In this document: positions 49,701-56,232 of the stretch, piece after piece
Position numbering within the stretch: position 1 is the stretch's first letter
Layout of the letters: the number at the start of each line of letters is the position of its first letter
Assembly: GCF_014595995.2 (NCBI RefSeq)
Contig: NZ_CP063989.1
Location: 1,426,001-1,490,000 of the forward strand
DNA length: 64,000 nucleotides
Direction of reading: 5' to 3'
Source: Actinomyces respiraculi
Lineage (GTDB): Bacteria > Actinomycetota > Actinomycetes > Actinomycetales > Actinomycetaceae
The notes under the pieces: model-generated
Told to the model about the DNA's origin: nothing
The model's database searches: none
What the model saw: only the letters and a program-made list of their open reading frames with translations
Translations under genes and position numbers: made by a program

Positions 49701-52700
49701 GCGAGGGCTCCTCCGTGCGCGGCGAGGACCTGGCGACCCTGGGTACCTCCGCGCCGCTGGGTTCGGCCGGGGCCGTGGATGCCCTCATCGACAAGGCCGT
49801 CCAGGTGGTCGCCGCCGAGCACGGTGTCGCCGTCGCCAAGCCCTCCGCCGGTGGTGGCGCAGGCGGGGCCGTCGTGGACTCCGCCGCCCTGGACGCCTTC
49901 AGCGAGAGCGTCACCGGCCAGGCCGGCGTGCTGGCGACGACGGCACGCACCCTCCTTGATGCCCTCGGTCTGGCGGCCCCCGCAGGCGCCAGCGCCGAGA
50001 CACTCGCCGAGGAGGCCGCGGACTCCGCGGCCACGCAGGCCCTGGTCGCCGCCGTCGACGCCGAGCTGGGCTCCGGCTGGCTCGCCTCCGTCACCCAGGC
50101 CTTCGACCCGCGCCGCGCCGTGCTCATCGACGACCGCTGGGCCACCGCCCGTGAGGACCTGGCACGCCTGGGCACCGGTGAGACGACGCTGTCGCAGGCC
50201 CGCGAGCGCCTGAACCCCGAGCGCTTCATCGGCCTCGGACAGGCCGTGGCCGACCAGGCCGCCTGGTGGGCGCAGCGTCTCGAGGTCGAGGGCCAGCCTG
50301 AGCGCGCCGCCCTGGCCCGAGCCATCAGCCAGGCCGCCCGGACGGCACCGGCGCCCGGTTCCGCGCAGGTGCGCTGGGCCGACGACGTCGCCGTCGTCAC
50401 CGGCGTGGCACCCGGCTCCATCGCCGCAGCGGTGGTCGGCGAGCTCCTGGCGGGAGGCGCCACGGTCATCGCGACCGCCTCGCGCCTGACTCACGAGCGC
50501 CTGGCCTTCGCCACCACGCTCTACCGCGAGCACGCCTCGGCCGGGGCCCGGCTGTGGATCGCCCCGGCCAACCTTGCCTCCTACCGCGACGTCGACGCAC
50601 TGGCCGAGTGGATCGGGCACGACGAGGTCGTCACCTCCGGCGGGACCTCCACCCTCGTCAAGGAGGCCCTGGTCCCGACCCTCCTGTTCCCCTTCGCGGC
50701 GCCCCGTGTCTCCGGCACGCTGGCAGACGCCGGCCCCGAGGCCGAGTCCCAGACGCGCCTGCTGCTGTGGAGCGTCGAGCGGACCATCGCGGCGCTGTCC
50801 GCCATCGGCACGGACACGCACGTCGACCACCGTCTGCACGTCGTGCTGCCGGGCTCGCCCAACCGCGGGACCTTCGGCGGCGACGGCGCCTACGGTGAGG
50901 TCAAGTCCGCCCTGGACGCCGTGGTCAACCGCTGGTCCTCCGAGCGCACCTGGGCGCAGCGCGTGACGCTCGCCCACCCGCGCATCGGCTGGGTGCGCGG
51001 CACCGGCCTCATGGGTGGCAACGATCCGCTCGTCGCCGCGGTCGAGGCCGTCGGCGTGCGCACGTGGGCCACCGAGGAGATCGCTGCCGAGCTCGTCGCC
51101 CTGTGCAGCGCCGAGGTGCGTGCCGTCGCGACCCAGGCCCCGGTGGACGCCGACCTCACCGGCGGTCTCGGCGCCGACGTCGACCTCGTGGCCCTGCGGG
51201 AGAACGCCGCCGCGCCGCGGGCCGCCTCGGATGAGCAGGCGCAGACCCCGGTCACCGTGCCGGCCCTGCCGACGCCTGCCACCCCTCTCCAGCCGACCGC
51301 CCCCGACTGGGGCGAGGTCACCACGGACCTGGAGGACATGGTCGTCATCATCTCCACCGGCGAGGTCTCCACCTGGGGCACCGCCCGTACCCGCCGCGAG
51401 GCCGAGCTGGGCATGAGCGGCGGCGAGGACGTTGAGCTCACCGCCGCGGGCGTCCTCGAGCTCGCCTGGGGCATGGGCCTGCTCACCTGGCAGGACTCGC
51501 CCACGGCCGGCTGGTACGACGCCGACGGCGAGCTCGTCGGTGAGGACGAGATCTATGAGCGCTACCGCGACGAGGTGGTCGCCCGCTGCGGCATCCGCCA
51601 GTTCACCGACGACGGGGTCATCGCCCCCGACGCGGAGATCGACGTCTCGGTCTACCTCGACACCGACATCACCCTGAGCGTGCCGGACGAGGCCACCGCC
51701 CGCACCGTGGCGCAGGCCGATCCCGAGCACACGCTCATTGCCCCCGACCCCGAGACGGGGGAGTGGACGGTCACGCGACTGGCCGGCTCCCTCGTGCGCG
51801 TGCCGCGCCGGGCGGCGCTCTCGCGCACCGTCGGCGGCCAGATGCCCACGGGCTTCGACCCGCGCCGCTGGGGCATCCCCGCCTCGATGGTCGAGGGCAT
51901 GGACACGATCGCCTCGTGGAACCTCGTGACGGCGGTCGAGGCCTTCCTCGCGGCCGGCTTCACCCCCGCCGAGCTCCTCCAGGCCGTCCACCCCTCCGAC
52001 GTCGCCTCGACGCAGGGCACGGGCTTCGGCGGCATGGAGTCGATGCGCAAGATGTTCGTCGGCCGGCTCCTGGACGAGGAGCGTCCCAGCGACATCCTCC
52101 AGGAGGCGCTGCCCAACGTCGTGGCCGCACACGTCATGCAGTCCTACGTCGGCGGCTACGGCTCGATGGTCCAGCCGGTCTCGGCCTGCGCCACCGCCGC
52201 GGTCTCGGTTGAGGAGGGCTTCGACAAGATCGCGCTCGGCAAGGCGGACGTTGTCGTCGCCGGCGCCATCGACGACATCTCGATCGAGTCGGTGGTCGGA
52301 TTCGGCAATATGAACGCCACCGCCGAGGCGTCCGCCATGCGTGCCAAGGGCATCTCCGACCGCCACTTCTCGCGGGCCAACGACCGTCGCCGCGGCGGCT
52401 TCGTCGAGGCCGAGGGCGGCGGCACGGTCATCCTGGCCCGCGCCAGCGTGGCCCTGCGCATGGGCCTGCCCGTGGCGGGTGTGCTCGGCTTCGTCTCCTC
52501 CTACGCCGACGGCGCCCACACCTCCATCCCCGCCCCGGGCCTGGGCGCCCTGGGTGCCGGGCGCGGTGGTGCGGGCTCGCGCCTGGCCAAGGCGCTGCGC
52601 GCCCTGGGCGTGGAGGCGGACGACATCGCCGTGGTGTCCAAGCACGACACGTCCACCAACGCCAATGACCCCAACGAGTCCGAGCTGCACACGCGCCTGG

Positions 52701-53287
52701 CCAGGGCGCTGGGGCGCACCGAGGGCAACCCGCTCGTGGCCGTGTCGCAGAAGTCGGTGACCGGTCACGCCAAGGGCGGTGCGGCACTCTTCCAGATCGC
52801 GGGCCTGACCGAGGTCCTGGCCACGGGCATCGCGCCCGGTAACGCCAGTCTCGACGTCGTGGACGCCCCGCTGGCCAGGGATGCCTTCTGGGTGTGGCCG
52901 CGCACGCCGATCTCGCTGCCCACGCGCGGCGGCGTGGTGCGTGCGGGCATGCTCACAAGCCTGGGCTTCGGGCACGTCTCCGGCCTCATCGCCATCGTCC
53001 ACCCGGGAGCCTTCGAGGCGGCCGTGCGCAAGGAACACGGTGAGCAGGCGGTCCAGGAGTGGCTCGCCTCGGCGAACCGGCGCCTGGCCCAGGGCTCGCG
53101 CCGTCGTCGAGCCGGCATGATCGGCCGGGCCTCGCTCTTCGAGCCCGTTGAGGGCCGTCGCCTGGGCGACAGGACGGGCTTGCGCGACCCGCACGAGGTG
53201 GAGGCCGCCATGCTGCTCGACCCCGCGGCCCGCCTGGGCGCCGACGGCGCCTACCACACCGGGGAGGCCACCGGTCAGGAGGGCTGA
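43745..53287 (+). CDS. fas: Type I fatty acid synthase, single polypeptide
   Basis: This 3180-residue multienzyme builds fatty acids from acetyl- and malonyl-CoA in the cytosol. Domain order is that of bacterial FAS I: acetyltransferase (GHSQG at 148-152), enoyl reductase with an FMN barrel (from about 430), dehydratase with a hot-dog motif (NPIHTSYH, His1287), malonyl/palmitoyl transferase (FPGQG then GHSLGE at 1489-1494), an Ala/Pro linker near 1800-1850, acyl carrier (GVSSRRNQLLMDLG, phosphopantetheine on about Ser1889), ketoreductase (VVTG near 2217, Tyr2383 and Lys2387), and ketosynthase (Cys2815, His2967, His3008). All active sites appear intact. No phosphopantetheinyl transferase domain is fused; acpS lies downstream. 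It follows the carboxylase genes by 34 bases. Confidence 0.97.
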   Translation: MTTPTGNQTPTTEDRMSSQPTTTRTTTADRLTQGEPYVLTFGGQATPWRQTLSELVGTDRDLAARLVAIDEAVSQRLAPVATDLLVVTPRGARLLDDAAAPLAPTTTSADTADLSVPGILMAQHAALAGLPAAGVDVLGSAAPARVIGHSQGVLGVALLQALAAADGEATAPSVIDVHALARLIGAAAARTTQRLGMGPAGESTPMLSVRGVTRDVLNAVLARVPGLAGEHAVTVGVANGRLAHILSGRPADLERVVTALEKAAARSAEDRKERRRGGAVLAPVTEFIATSVPFHTPLLTQAVTDTVAWAERCGIDTDLARDLAIAVLTDPVDWPGVVTAALSDAGGARLVLDLGPGTVLVRLTEGVVAGTGTSVVAAGTAKALDDLDRPGAVPAQPVDRSRFAPGLTRLPDGRLTLSTAFTRLTGRSAVLLAGMTPTTVDAEIVAAAANAGYWAELAGGGQVTATVLADNLASLEKQLEPGRTAAFNAMFMDRYLWNLQLGTQRLLSKARGAGTPIDGIVISAGIPELDEALELIERLHAEGFPYIAFKPGTVDQIRQVIAIATAAPDVQVIMQVEDGHAGGHHSWEDLDTMLLATYDAVRAHDNLVLVVGGGIGTPEKAARYLTGTWARRYGTADAPVDGVMVGTAAMTALEARTNEDVKQLLVATPGITEGTEGAVDGWVASGASAGGMTSGLSHLRADLYEIDNSSARAARLIQAVAGDEEAVSAHRDELIEAMAKTAKPYFGDVDSMTYLEWLTRYAELVVSPHEGRPATEADWMDEGWYDRFLDMLHRVEARLSAADHGEIPTLFADHAAVFDSDAALAAIAERYPAAATTLVEPADAAWFVDLCAKHPKPCPFVPVLDADILRRWGQDSLWQSQDPRYTADQVRIIPGPVAVAGITTVNEPIGHLLGRFEAAAVEAVQSSGTAERTAAGRLGASAPAVAAEPVKDATELVRSAPHVLWNGHLTVNPARVLEDDAYDVVHRPDVAEDAYDLDIHLDTHWDAMPGGEAIHAVRRLVVPLRLAAAWDGAAPLVDPTRISETMNELLRRTAGVGSISAAGDRIEALPEVVPAVWGATDALGRTVTQPFGTVHDAFTLAATLGVDHAAVTADALPAGLTPAGLVPDALLGPCWPTVYAALGSVVEDGMPLIEGLLGAVHLDHTVDLHRSLAELAQWAGPDARVKVDGWVAALEESSAGRVVDVRLQLTDASQGERAGEVIALMRERFAIRGRAHGTAVPSTPETAGGTGREIEPAARRLLRRLRVTAPSDMTAFARVSGDYNPIHTSYHAAKVAGMQAPLVHGMWLSATAEQAAASTDVDGAHHVLAGWTYVMLGTVDLEDVVEISVERTGLVRGGGYALEVTCRKGDEVVSRGTAVTVPEPTAYVFPGQGIQAQGMGLDEMNVSRAAREVWERADAHTRAELGFSVINLVRDNPTEMTARGTTYRHPEGLLNLTQFTQVALATVAMATVARLEEAGALVEDAAFAGHSLGEYTALSAYGRVMPVETTISIVFQRGSTMHGLVERDDNGASNYRMGALRPVMAGIHAEDVESYVAGIAADSGEFLQIVNYNLAGQQYAVAGTIKGLEALAEDSRARAEARGAKNPFMYVPGIDVPFHSEVLRPGVPEFRERLLALIPQDLDHERLIGRYVPNLVARPFALTRDFAESVLAVVPSQPLREALADWQARLEHPRELARLLLVELLAWQFASPVRWIETQDVLFSSPAKGGLGIEHLVEVGLAASPTLANMAARTLLLPTYADRKVVVHNARRDESRVLATDTDPAVEEVMDNALPGADTSAAAPAAPAAPSADAAASAPEPVAASTSEPTAVETAPAAPVEAAVASGPVQDLPFGATDALTVLLAYAARLAPDQIGATDTTETLTNGVSSRRNQLLMDLGTELQLASIDGAADADMPSLAAIVAKGAPGYKPFGPVLTDAIRSGLGRLLGPSGVRATRVAERVTGTWALGEGWVSHVTATLFLGTREGSSVRGEDLATLGTSAPLGSAGAVDALIDKAVQVVAAEHGVAVAKPSAGGGAGGAVVDSAALDAFSESVTGQAGVLATTARTLLDALGLAAPAGASAETLAEEAADSAATQALVAAVDAELGSGWLASVTQAFDPRRAVLIDDRWATAREDLARLGTGETTLSQARERLNPERFIGLGQAVADQAAWWAQRLEVEGQPERAALARAISQAARTAPAPGSAQVRWADDVAVVTGVAPGSIAAAVVGELLAGGATVIATASRLTHERLAFATTLYREHASAGARLWIAPANLASYRDVDALAEWIGHDEVVTSGGTSTLVKEALVPTLLFPFAAPRVSGTLADAGPEAESQTRLLLWSVERTIAALSAIGTDTHVDHRLHVVLPGSPNRGTFGGDGAYGEVKSALDAVVNRWSSERTWAQRVTLAHPRIGWVRGTGLMGGNDPLVAAVEAVGVRTWATEEIAAELVALCSAEVRAVATQAPVDADLTGGLGADVDLVALRENAAAPRAASDEQAQTPVTVPALPTPATPLQPTAPDWGEVTTDLEDMVVIISTGEVSTWGTARTRREAELGMSGGEDVELTAAGVLELAWGMGLLTWQDSPTAGWYDADGELVGEDEIYERYRDEVVARCGIRQFTDDGVIAPDAEIDVSVYLDTDITLSVPDEATARTVAQADPEHTLIAPDPETGEWTVTRLAGSLVRVPRRAALSRTVGGQMPTGFDPRRWGIPASMVEGMDTIASWNLVTAVEAFLAAGFTPAELLQAVHPSDVASTQGTGFGGMESMRKMFVGRLLDEERPSDILQEALPNVVAAHVMQSYVGGYGSMVQPVSACATAAVSVEEGFDKIALGKADVVVAGAIDDISIESVVGFGNMNATAEASAMRAKGISDRHFSRANDRRRGGFVEAEGGGTVILARASVALRMGLPVAGVLGFVSSYADGAHTSIPAPGLGALGAGRGGAGSRLAKALRALGVEADDIAVVSKHDTSTNANDPNESELHTRLARALGRTEGNPLVAVSQKSVTGHAKGGAALFQIAGLTEVLATGIAPGNASLDVVDAPLARDAFWVWPRTPISLPTRGGVVRAGMLTSLGFGHVSGLIAIVHPGAFEAAVRKEHGEQAVQEWLASANRRLAQGSRRRRAGMIGRASLFEPVEGRRLGDRTGLRDPHEVEAAMLLDPAARLGADGAYHTGEATGQEG

Positions 53288-53320
53288 GCGGGTGCGACCC
53301 GGCCTGTGACGCCAGCGTCT

Positions 53321-53352
53321 GGGCGGCGGCTCCCTCAGGGGAGCCGCCGCCC
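53321..53352 (+). terminator. Strong terminator hairpin after fas
   Basis: GGGCGGCGGCTCCC (53321-53334) pairs perfectly with GGGAGCCGCCGCCC (53339-53352) over a four-base loop, 33 bases after the fas stop. It separates fas from the toxin-antitoxin pair and acpS. Confidence 0.8.
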
Positions 53353-53433
53353 CGGGTACTGACCCGCCCTCCGCTCCGCGCGAGACCGAGCGGCGTCCGG
53401 TAGGAGCACGTGGTGTGGCGCACCGCCAGCGTG

Positions 53434-53450
53434 TCATACTTTTGGTATGA
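53434..53450 (+). promoter_or_regulatory. Palindromic operator and -10 overlapping the antitoxin start
   Basis: TCATAC-TTTTG-GTATGA is a perfect six-base inverted repeat whose right arm includes the antitoxin ATG. CATACT at its left end is six bases before the ATG and can act as the -10 of a leaderless message. This fits autorepression by the antitoxin or the complex. Confidence 0.55.
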
Positions 53451-53668
53451 CGATCACGACGATCAAGGTCGACTCCACCACTCGCGACAGGCTCCGCTCG
53501 TACGCAGCACGTCAGGGCTTGACGATGGATGCCGCCCTGCGGCAGATGACCGAGGTAGCCGAGCGCGAGCAGCGCCTGGCCCAGTTGCGCACGGAGATCG
53601 AGGCGAACCCGCCTGATGCGAGCTACGTCGCCGAGCTCAAGGACTGGGAGTCGGACGCGTGGACATGA
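53447..53668 (+). CDS. MazE-like ribbon-helix-helix antitoxin
   Basis: This 73-residue protein begins MTITTIKVDSTTRDRLRSYA, the beta strand and first helix of a ribbon-helix-helix DNA-binding domain, followed by QGLTMDAALRQM. The C-terminal third (from about 45) is charged with aromatic residues near the end and is the expected toxin-binding tail. It overlaps the toxin gene. It should neutralise the toxin and bind the palindrome at its own start. Its composition is less GC-biased at third positions than its neighbours, which suggests transfer. Confidence 0.8.
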   Translation: MTITTIKVDSTTRDRLRSYAARQGLTMDAALRQMTEVAEREQRLAQLRTEIEANPPDASYVAELKDWESDAWT

Positions 53669-54000
53669 CGCCTCGTCCGATCACCGGCGAGATATGGTGG
53701 GCGCAACCCGACTCCACCGTCGGCCGGGAGCAGTTCGGTCGCAGGCCCGTCCTCATCGTGTCGAACGAGCAGTACCACCAGGTTGTCACGACGCTCGTGA
53801 TCACCGTGCCCTTGACAACGACGGACAGGGGCTGGTCGAACCACGTTCGCGTATGCCCGGAGGGTCTGGGGCGGGCGTCGTTCGCGATGACGGAGCAGGT
53901 GCGCACGATCTCTCGGCAGCGCCTCGTCGAGAGGATCGGCCGGGTCGACTCGCAGACCATGGCAGAGGTGAGGATGTGGATCAGCGACTGGATCCGCTGA
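53665..54000 (+). CDS. MazF/PemK-family mRNA interferase toxin
   Basis: This 111-residue protein has the MazF opening GEIWWAQPDSTVGREQFGRRPVLIVSN-like pattern (residues about 8-34), then LVITVPLTTTDRGW and a C-terminal helix. MazF toxins cut mRNA at short sequences and stop growth. The Arg-Arg-Pro segment and the central Thr-rich strand match the family catalytic region. I choose the ATG at 53665, which overlaps the antitoxin stop (ATGA); a GTG at 53659 is also possible. Two residues more would not change the domain. Confidence 0.82.
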   Translation: MTPRPITGEIWWAQPDSTVGREQFGRRPVLIVSNEQYHQVVTTLVITVPLTTTDRGWSNHVRVCPEGLGRASFAMTEQVRTISRQRLVERIGRVDSQTMAEVRMWISDWIR

Positions 54001-54077
54001 GCGCCGGCCGCAGGCGCCTGGCCAGCGCCCCCCACCTGCCCGAGGTCCCCGCCGCCGACGGCGCCCGCGTCCTGGGC

Positions 54078-54521
54078 GTGGGCATGGACCTCGTGCACGT
54101 GCCGAGCCTGGCCCACCAGCTGACGATCCCCGGCACGGTCTTCGCCGAGCGGGCCTTCACCGCCCGTGAGCTGCGCGAGGTCCGGCGCCGTGCGGACGAG
54201 TCCGGCTCCCTCCAGGCCGAGCACCTGGCGGCGCGCTGGGCGGCCAAGGAGGCCCTGGTCAAGGCCTGGTCGCAGGCCGCCAACACACTGGCCGGCAGCG
54301 CCGTGCCCCCAGCACTGGCTCCCGACAGCCTCGACTGGCGTGAGATCGAGGTCGTCGCCGACCGATGGGGGCGTCCCGGCCTGCGGCTGACGGGACGGGT
54401 CGCCACCGCTGTCGAGCTCTCCCTGGGTGAGGGCCAGGCGATGTCGACCTGCTGGCCCGTGTCCCTGAGTCACGACGGCGACTGGGCGGCGGCCGTGGTG
54501 CTGTGCACCGCGGCTCAGTAG
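54078..54521 (+). CDS. acpS: Holo-[acyl-carrier-protein] synthase
   Basis: This protein transfers phosphopantetheine from CoA to a carrier protein, here most likely the FAS I acyl carrier domain. It has VGMDLVHVPSLAHQL with the magnesium Asp, FTARELREV, AARWAAKEALVKAW with the Lys-Glu pair, and the end PVSLSHDGDWAAAVVL. An insert (about residues 70-95) makes it longer than E. coli AcpS. The start is unclear. Homologues begin at the strand VLGVGMDL, but no ATG or GTG precedes it between the toxin stop at 54000 and this point. I give the GTG at 54078; a CTG at 53997 (overlapping the toxin stop) or 54072 may be used. Its end overlaps hpaI on the other strand. Confidence 0.85.
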   Translation: MGMDLVHVPSLAHQLTIPGTVFAERAFTARELREVRRRADESGSLQAEHLAARWAAKEALVKAWSQAANTLAGSAVPPALAPDSLDWREIEVVADRWGRPGLRLTGRVATAVELSLGEGQAMSTCWPVSLSHDGDWAAAVVLCTAAQ

Positions 54522-55339
54522 CTGGCGCGCTCCTGCCCTGCGGCGCGCCCGGCGCGCTCGTCGATGAAGCGTGCGGCCAGGGCCTCGGACTGGCGGGCCA
54601 GGAGGGCGACGTCGGCGCCCACGAGGATGAAGTCGACACCCTGGTCGAGGTAGCCGTGGGCGACGGCCGGGTCGAAGGCGTTGATCCCGACCTTCGTGCC
54701 AGCGCGTCGGGCGGCCTCGATGGCCCGCCCGACGGCCGCCACGACCTCCGGGTGCGTCTGCTGGCCGATGAGCCCCATTGAGGCGGCCAGGTCCGAGGGC
54801 CCGATGAAGACGGCGTCCACGCCGTCGGTGGCGGCGATGACCTCGGCGTTGGCGACCGCCGTGGCGGACTCGATCTGGACGGTGAGCGAGACGTGCTCGT
54901 TATTCGCCCGTCCCAGGTAGTCCTCGACCCGGTTCCAGCGGGCGCCCCGGGCCAGGGCGGAGCCGACCCCGCGCACACCGGCCGGGGGGTAGCGGGCGGC
55001 ACGCACGGCCTCAGCGGCCTGCTCCGGTGTGTCGACCATGGGTACGAGCAGGTTCTGCGCGCCCAGGTCCAGGTACTGCTTGATGAGCACCCGGTCATTG
55101 GCGGGCACGCGCACCACGGGGGTCACGGGGTAGGCGGCAACAGCCCGCAGCTGCTCCTGGATCGAGGCCAGTGACAGGGGGGCGTGCTCACCGTCGATGA
55201 GCAGCCAGTCCACACCACTGCCCGCACAGATCTCCGCGGCGGTGGTGGAGCCGGAGCACACCCACATGCCGACCTGGGCGCGCTCGGAGGCGGCCAGGCG
55301 CTGGCCGAAGGTCAGGGGCAGGGTCACACGAAACGGCAT
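54515..55339 (-). CDS. hpaI: 4-hydroxy-2-oxoheptane-1,7-dioate aldolase (HpaI family)
   Basis: This 274-residue class II aldolase would split the last intermediate of homoprotocatechuate breakdown into pyruvate and succinic semialdehyde. It has the catalytic base in IDGEHAP (His52), Arg77 in VVRVPAND, the metal ligands Glu157 in QIESATAV and Asp183 in GPSDLAASMG, and GVRGVGSALARG. The length is close to E. coli HpaI (262). The ATG at 55339 lies inside the end of hpaH (16-base overlap), so the two are coupled. It is the last gene of the minus-strand cluster and meets acpS tail to tail. Confidence 0.92.
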   Translation of the reverse strand: MPFRVTLPLTFGQRLAASERAQVGMWVCSGSTTAAEICAGSGVDWLLIDGEHAPLSLASIQEQLRAVAAYPVTPVVRVPANDRVLIKQYLDLGAQNLLVPMVDTPEQAAEAVRAARYPPAGVRGVGSALARGARWNRVEDYLGRANNEHVSLTVQIESATAVANAEVIAATDGVDAVFIGPSDLAASMGLIGQQTHPEVVAAVGRAIEAARRAGTKVGINAFDPAVAHGYLDQGVDFILVGADVALLARQSEALAARFIDERAGRAAGQERASY

Positions 55340-56109
55340 GTGATCGTTCCCATCTCGCCGTAGTCACACACGATGGTGTCGTTGCGCTCGACCCACATCG
55401 GTCTCGTGAAGGACCCGGCCAGGATGATCTGCCCGGCCCCGAGGCGCTGGCCGTGCTGGTGGAGCTTGTCGGCCAGCCACGCCACACCGGCGGCGGGGTG
55501 GTTGAGCACGCCGGCTGCCAGCCCGGTCTCCTCAATGATCTCGTTGCGGTAGAGCATCGCGCCCACGCGCCGCAGGTCCACGGCGTGGGGCGGGGTGGGG
55601 GTGCCGCCGATGACCATGGCGCCGTAGGCGGCGTTGTCGGCGATGGTGTCGACGATGGTGCGGCCCTCGAGCTGGATGTGGGAGTTGAGGACCTCCAGTG
55701 CCGGCACGACGTACTCGGTGGCGCGCATGACGTCCATGATCGTGCAGCCAGGGCCGACGAGGTCCGCCTTGAGCACGAAGGCGAGCTCGACCTCGATGCG
55801 CACGTTGGTGAAGGCGTGGAAGTCGAGGACGGCGCCCGTGTGCACGACGGTGTCGTCGAACATCACCCCGTAGTCGGGCTCGGTGATGCCGGTGGCGTCC
55901 TGCATGGCCTTGGAGGTGAGCCCGATCTTGCGGCCGACGATCCGGTGCCCGGCGGCCAGGCGCCGTCGGCTCCACATGTCCTGGATGGCGTAGGAGTCCT
56001 CGACCGTCGCCTCGGGGTAGCGGGCCGTGATCCGTTCGATGAGCGTGTGTGTGCGCTCGGCCTGCTCGAGCTCGGCGGCGATCTGCTCGATCTGGTCCTG
56101 GGTGAGCAT
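55324..56109 (-). CDS. hpaH: 2-oxo-hept-4-ene-1,7-dioate hydratase
   Basis: This 261-residue hydratase adds water to 2-oxohept-4-ene-1,7-dioate, feeding HpaI. Family motifs are VGRKIGLTSKAMQDATGITEPDYGVMFDD, a glutamate-rich IEVELAFVL strand for metal binding, and HPAAGVAWLADKLHQHGQRLGAGQIILAGSFTRP-like wording near the end. The start at 56109 (MLTQDQIEQIA) has GAGGACAGG upstream; a GTG at 56139 would add ten residues without a ribosome binding site. It overlaps hpaI downstream. Confidence 0.93.
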   Translation of the reverse strand: MLTQDQIEQIAAELEQAERTHTLIERITARYPEATVEDSYAIQDMWSRRRLAAGHRIVGRKIGLTSKAMQDATGITEPDYGVMFDDTVVHTGAVLDFHAFTNVRIEVELAFVLKADLVGPGCTIMDVMRATEYVVPALEVLNSHIQLEGRTIVDTIADNAAYGAMVIGGTPTPPHAVDLRRVGAMLYRNEIIEETGLAAGVLNHPAAGVAWLADKLHQHGQRLGAGQIILAGSFTRPMWVERNDTIVCDYGEMGTITCRFV

Positions 56110-56173
56110 CCTGTCCTCGTCTCCCACAGTGTCGTTCACCGTGCGGTGCTGTCTGGGTCTTGACGTGAGTGTG

Positions 56174-56222
56174 CCGGGTGTGCTGGGGGCGCGTCTCGAT
56201 GAACGGCCCCCAGCACACCCGG
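56174..56222 (-). terminator. Hairpin between the hydroxylase gene and hpaH
   Basis: A perfect 17-base inverted repeat (56174-56190 and 56206-56222) encloses a 15-base loop, ten bases after the hydroxylase stop on the minus strand. It may end or attenuate the upstream transcript before hpaH. Confidence 0.65.
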
Positions 56223-56232
56223 TCGGGGTCGG

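Noticed and set aside
49280..53437. A 1385-codon minus-strand open frame opposite the second half of fas
   Set aside because: Same reason; composition is that of an antisense shadow.
53616..54077. N-terminal extension of acpS reading through the toxin gene
   Set aside because: The extension is the toxin gene in another frame and has no AcpS-like sequence before GVGMDL.
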